Assembly: GCA_004325065.1 (NCBI GenBank)
Contig: PITI01000519.1
Span: forward strand, 1-11,296
Direction of reading: 5' to 3'
Origin: Hamiltosporidium magnivora
Lineage: Eukaryota; Microsporidia; Dubosqiidae
Length of the DNA: 11,296 nt
Part shown: positions 7,919 to 11,296 of the stretch, piece after piece
Numbering within the stretch: position 1 is the first letter of the stretch
How the letters are laid out: each line of letters begins with the position of its first letter
The notes under the pieces: model-generated
Told to the model about the DNA's origin: nothing
The model's input: only the letters and a program-made list of their open reading frames with translations
The model's database searches: none
Translations under genes and position numbers: made by a program

Positions 7919-8902
7919 CTACTTATAACATCGATTGAGATATGTTTTCTAGTTTAAATTTAACCGATGTATAAATGTAGATTTGTGGTCTGTTTACATT
8001 ATAGATTCTAATCGAAACTATTTTTGTATTTTAATTCAAATCCTATGTTTTATATTTAATGATTTTCTCTGCATTTAAATCTATTATTTTAAAAATTTTG
8101 AATTCTTTAATTTATCAAAAGTTAACAAATTCTTTTAAGTAACATTATAAAACTTCAAATTAAAAGTGCTACAAAAATAAAATTTAACACAATTCTATGT
8201 AAGCCTCCAATTTAAATAAATATTTTGCAGTAATTATTAATAAAAAAAATGGAATAATAATTCTTAAATTGTTTACAAATATTTAATTTAAGATTTCAAC
8301 AAACTTTTAGCAGATTTCATTTAAAATAAATGTTTTACTGTTTTACAAAAATAATTCCTTAATTTTTATTTCCAAAAATAAAAGTTATTTAAGATATAAA
8401 AAGTAATTTAAATTATTTCTAAAATAAGTTAATAAAAAAATACAAAAAATGTATTTAATATTTCCTTTTACAGAAAACTTGCAAATTTTATAGGAATTTG
8501 ATAGAAATATTCAAAAACCTTATTAAAGTAAATATCGGCATTAGAAAACGGTCTTTTAAGTTAAAAATTGAGATACAAGATCATCTTTTATTTTTTTATC
8601 TAAGAAATAAGATTAAATACTTTTTTCCCTTTTTTTAAAAATTTTTAAATTCTTTTTCATTTATTTCTAGAGTTTCTAGTTTCTTGTATAGTCAATATTA
8701 CTGATTCTGGTTGATTTAAGAAGTTTTCCTAATTTATTATTTGATTAACATTTCAAATTGTTGCTTCAACTTGTTCTAGGGATACAATTTCTATTTCCTT
8801 CGTAAAATAAATTATGTATTTAAGATATAAAACTTTTTTCTTTGATTCTTAAATTTTCAATTTTTTTTTAAAAAATAAAAAACAAAAATTTTATTAAAAG
8901 AA

Positions 8903-10756
8903 ATGGAAATACAAGTGAAAATAAAAGAAATCAAATCAGATTTAATAACCACAAAATGCAAAAGAAAGTTTGTATTTCAAGATAAATCAAATGAAATTGA
9001 AAACAATTTTACAATAAAACTTCTTACACTCCACGACCAGTTATTTTCTTCATTGGAAGTAATATTTTATGAAGAAGGACTTATAAATGCAAACGTAATT
9101 GGCACAGTAATAATTATGGTTTCTAGTATTTTTAAAGGAATAAATAAATATAAAATACTTCATGGTTGCTATGCGTATGATTATATAAGTTATGAAGAGG
9201 TATGTGAGAAAGGAATTGGCGAAATTTGTTTTGATATAAATATTGAAGCAATAGATAATTCTGATGATAAACCGACAGAAACACATCCTTTATTTATGGG
9301 AATGCTTTATAAAATGTTTGGAAGTTCGGATTATTTCAATAGAATTGTAGCAATTAAAAATATTTTACTTTCGGCTATAAAAGGTTCGGTCTCCTGTAGA
9401 TTTAATTTTTTACGAGGATTGATTCCATTGGAGAAGTATTATACATTTGAATATGAAAATATACTGACTAGATTTGAACCGGGCTCTGTACTGGAAACCA
9501 GAAGCTTGTCTCAAGATACAGGCATGGAGAAAGAGAATGGGCATTCAAAAATTTTATTACATCAAAATGGATCTGTTTCTACAGATTGCTCTTATAAAAA
9601 TTATGAAAAAACAAATATACATGAAGATTTCGTTTCCGAAACAGGCGATGCTGTGCCTTTATTGGATCAAGATGCGGGTTTACTACAAAAATTGGGCCAT
9701 GAAGATATAAATTTAGGTTACGGAACGATGCCACGTGATTTCATTATAAAATATAGAAAAAATTTCTATTTTTCAGTTGCAAGTTACGGACAGGCTTTTT
9801 TAATTTTAAAATTTATAAAGAAACAAATTAAAGTAGATTCCGAAGTAAAAGAACCAACTAAAACAATTCTTGAATATCTAAATATACCAGAAGAACTTTT
9901 ACTTCGAATAAATTTGAATCATAGTGTTCCTCATTTAATATTTATTGATTCTGATGAAAACAATTTGGTTATTTCCTTTAAAGGAACCACAGATTCTATG
10001 GATGCTTTAAATGATTTAAATTGCGAATATTCAAATTTTTATGAAGGATATTCGCACAAAGGAATAAAAGATCTTGCATTGTGTTTTATAAAGGACTGGA
10101 AAGATTTTATAATCAGGATTATAAAAATTTATGACCTAAAAGGTTTAAAAATTACAGGTCATTCACTTGGAGGTGGAATAGCAATTATTGTGGGAATAAT
10201 ACTCTATAAGGAAAATGTTTTAACAGAAAATGAAATAGAAATAATAGCATATTCACCACCACCAGTAATTTCTTCTAATTTGTGTGAAATCTTGTCAAAT
10301 TTAAACGTTACCTGCTTCAGTTATGGAGATGATATAGTTTCAAGAATATCTTATGGTTCATTTTTGGATTTAAAATATTTGACATGTTCTGTCGGATCAA
10401 AAGGCTACTTCCTATTCAACAAAAATGTTTCTGAATACATAAAAATGATAAAAGAATATTTGAAAATATCTAATTTACATCAAAAACTTTATTTACCAGG
10501 AAATATTTTCCATTTCAGAAAATTTAACGTTCCAAAATCAAAATTTTTCCTTTTTGGGCTTTTCAAACCTTCAAATATCAAAGAACCAATTTTTATCAAG
10601 AAAGTTGATAAATCATTTTCTGAAGAAATCATTATCAGTAGATTTTGTTTTCTTCATCATTTTTTTACTTATTTGCTACAATCATTTGATTACTTTTTGG
10701 AAAACGAAGGGGATGGTAATCTATGTATGGCTTACAAAGATATCAAAGAAAATTAA
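8903..10756 (+). CDS. Class-3 (alpha/beta hydrolase) lipase, diacylglycerol-lipase-like
   Basis: This 617-residue protein has an alpha/beta-hydrolase domain of the class-3 lipase family, which cleaves ester bonds of acylglycerols. The nucleophile elbow is GHSLGGG, Ser421. The family's oxyanion-side strand is LVISFKGT (355-362), then DALNDL and HKG (385-387). The likely acid is Asp476 or Asp477 in SYGDDIVSR. The likely His is His537 in LPGNIFHF, like the PGxxxH element of diacylglycerol lipases. Upstream, FYFSVASYGQ (288-297) matches the helix that opens this domain in those enzymes. Residues 1 to about 115 alternate strands (FTIKLLTL, LEVIFYEEG, VIGTVIIMV) in a C2-like pattern, perhaps for membrane docking. 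About 195-275 is polar and probably disordered. The four N-terminal membrane helices of animal DAGLs are missing, and no signal peptide is seen, so it is probably cytosolic and membrane-associated. The gene is intronless, with ATG at 8903 after a homopolymer-rich leader. The lipase call is firm; the substrate is inferred. Confidence 0.92.
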   Translation: MEIQVKIKEIKSDLITTKCKRKFVFQDKSNEIENNFTIKLLTLHDQLFSSLEVIFYEEGLINANVIGTVIIMVSSIFKGINKYKILHGCYAYDYISYEEVCEKGIGEICFDINIEAIDNSDDKPTETHPLFMGMLYKMFGSSDYFNRIVAIKNILLSAIKGSVSCRFNFLRGLIPLEKYYTFEYENILTRFEPGSVLETRSLSQDTGMEKENGHSKILLHQNGSVSTDCSYKNYEKTNIHEDFVSETGDAVPLLDQDAGLLQKLGHEDINLGYGTMPRDFIIKYRKNFYFSVASYGQAFLILKFIKKQIKVDSEVKEPTKTILEYLNIPEELLLRINLNHSVPHLIFIDSDENNLVISFKGTTDSMDALNDLNCEYSNFYEGYSHKGIKDLALCFIKDWKDFIIRIIKIYDLKGLKITGHSLGGGIAIIVGIILYKENVLTENEIEIIAYSPPPVISSNLCEILSNLNVTCFSYGDDIVSRISYGSFLDLKYLTCSVGSKGYFLFNKNVSEYIKMIKEYLKISNLHQKLYLPGNIFHFRKFNVPKSKFFLFGLFKPSNIKEPIFIKKVDKSFSEEIIISRFCFLHHFFTYLLQSFDYFLENEGDGNLCMAYKDIKEN

Positions 10757-10836
10757 AGATTGCATACCAAAAAAGTTTCAAACACAGATATTAAATGCCT
10801 AAAATTTTAAAGTCGTTAAGAAATTTTGATTTGAAA

Positions 10837-10867
10837 AATAAAGAAAATTAAATCTGAATTCAATAAA
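10837..10867 (+). terminator. Two AATAAA signals downstream of the lipase
   Basis: AATAAA occurs at 10837-10842 and 10862-10867, 81 and 106 bases beyond the lipase stop. Either could direct polyadenylation; neither is proven. Confidence 0.35.
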
Positions 10868-10896
10868 ATCAATTTATTATAAAAATATACTACAAC

Positions 10897-10918
10897 GAAC
10901 AAAATTAAAATTTTGTTC
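10897..10918. repeat. Perfect 10-bp inverted repeat
   Basis: GAACAAAATT and AATTTTGTTC are separated by AA, giving an almost complete palindrome. It lies between the lipase 3' end and the ORF that begins at 10957. It could form a hairpin at the end of the lipase transcript or act as a binding site for a dimeric factor upstream of the next ORF. Confidence 0.5.
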
Positions 10919-10956
10919 TTTTATTTTCTTCAATTTTAAAGTTCTTCAAATTTCAA

Positions 10957-11296
10957 ATGAAGAAATCTGGCGCACTTAAAACAAAAAAAATCACTTTCTT
11001 CTCTTCAAATTCTTTAATACATCTTCATTTAAAAGTAATCGTATTCTTCATCATTAATATTTTCTTCTCTTCAAATTCTTTAATACATCTTCATTTAAAA
11101 GTAATCGTATTCTTCATCATTAATATTTTCTTCTCTTCAAATTCTTTAATACATCTTCATTTAAAAGTAATCGTATTCTTCATCATTAATATTTTCTTCT
11201 CTTCAAATTCTTTAATACATCTTCATTTAAAAGTAATCGTATTCTTCATCATTAATATTTTCTTCTCTTCAAATTCTTTAATACATCTTCATTTAA
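10957..11296 (+). CDS. Possible repeat-protein gene start (right-truncated)
   Basis: An ATG at 10957 opens a frame that stays open to the window edge, 113 codons. It begins MKKSGALKTKKIT and then enters a 22-residue repeat, present about 4.6 times, running FFSSNSLIHLHLKV then IVFFIINI. It is the only one of the six frames in which the 66-bp unit has no stop. The repeat alternates a short polar part (SSNS) with Leu/Ile/Val/Phe-rich strands. A 22-residue leucine-rich or membrane-associated repeat is conceivable, but the LRR asparagine ladder is not clear. The unit length being a multiple of three is suggestive, yet an open frame in an AT-rich 66-mer is quite likely by chance, so the array may be a non-coding minisatellite. 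Confidence 0.28.
   Translation, partial: MKKSGALKTKKITFFSSNSLIHLHLKVIVFFIINIFFSSNSLIHLHLKVIVFFIINIFFSSNSLIHLHLKVIVFFIINIFFSSNSLIHLHLKVIVFFIINIFFSSNSLIHLHL
10995..11296. repeat. 66-bp perfect tandem repeat (minisatellite), about 4.6 copies
   Basis: Units start at 10995, 11061, 11127, 11193 and 11259; the last is cut by the window edge. I found no base differences among the copies. The unit begins TTTCTTCTCTTCAAATTC and ends TTCATCATTAATAT, pyrimidine-rich on the plus strand. Identity this perfect in otherwise decaying DNA means recent expansion, homogenisation, or an assembly artefact at a contig end. Confidence 0.95.

Larger units (their letters stand above)
6164..8902. other. 2.7-kb AT-rich gap with scattered relics
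   Basis: No intact gene is visible. Positions 6472-6723 form an 84-codon plus-frame-1 run without a usable ATG (its apparent start at 6478 is TTG). It contains protein-like pieces (SSFEQDQSCVRIHFK) and ends just before the tRNA-like patch at 6738. Positions 7172-7357 form a similar 62-codon run starting from TTG. Positions 7619-7918 are listed separately. On the minus strand, 8756-8848 reads 31 codons (including KEIEIVSLEQVEATI) before a stop, with further broken pieces to about 8472, but the stop rate there is near background. The last 60 bases before the lipase are homopolymer-rich A/T. Confidence 0.45.

Noticed and set aside
8472..8848. Minus-strand broken reading frame upstream of the lipase
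   Set aside because: Some pieces look protein-like, but there are about eight stops in 125 codons, close to the background rate.
9050..9710. ORFs in other frames inside the lipase gene
   Set aside because: They overlap the lipase completely and show no motif; the lipase frame is certain.
10554..10802. 82-codon ORF overlapping the lipase 3' end
   Set aside because: It is mostly inside the lipase in another frame, and its extension past the stop is short and without motif.
10995..11296. CRISPR array
   Set aside because: The repeats are contiguous 66-bp units with no spacers, so this is a tandem repeat.

Overview
The window looks like nuclear DNA of a microsporidium with an enlarged, gene-poor, very AT-rich genome. 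The genes that can be read are intronless, use A/T-rich codons and have AATAAA signals close to their stop codons. They are separated by 1.5-2.7 kb of AT-rich DNA holding weak gene-like stretches and pieces that resemble animal retroelements. The assignment is an inference: no rRNA or housekeeping marker is present. Nothing points to a bacterial or organellar origin (no Shine-Dalgarno spacing, no operons, no CRISPR).

Layout. Positions 1-597 hold the 3' end of a gene running in from the left: a 45-codon acidic tail, then a 145-codon open stretch in the same frame. The two are separated by three stop codons that all fall inside, or overlap, a possible 30-nt intron. Positions 598-2320 carry no gene I can defend. 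Positions 2321-2572 hold a higher-GC patch built like a short non-LTR retroelement of arthropod type. Positions 2866-3825 (+) encode a complete tyrosinase-family type-3 copper protein. Positions 3826-5305, between two convergent genes, hold a possible decayed frame and a perfect hairpin. Positions 5306-6163 (-) encode an intact protein I do not recognise. Positions 6164-8902 are mostly empty, with a tRNA-like or SINE-like scrap near 6740-6790 and faint decayed reading frames. Positions 8903-10756 (+) encode a 617-residue class-3 lipase closest in pattern to diacylglycerol lipases, with a C2-like N-terminus. From 10995 to the right edge there is a perfect 66-bp tandem array. It keeps one plus-strand frame open, starting from an ATG at 10957.

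How the genes relate. There are no operons and no obvious shared pathway. The lipase fits scavenging or remodelling of lipid in a parasite. The tyrosinase is the most surprising gene: phenol oxidation belongs to melanin chemistry, which in arthropod hosts is an immune effector pathway, so a parasite-encoded copy would be a candidate horizontally acquired host-interaction factor. The sequence shows the copper sites; the host-interaction role is inference.
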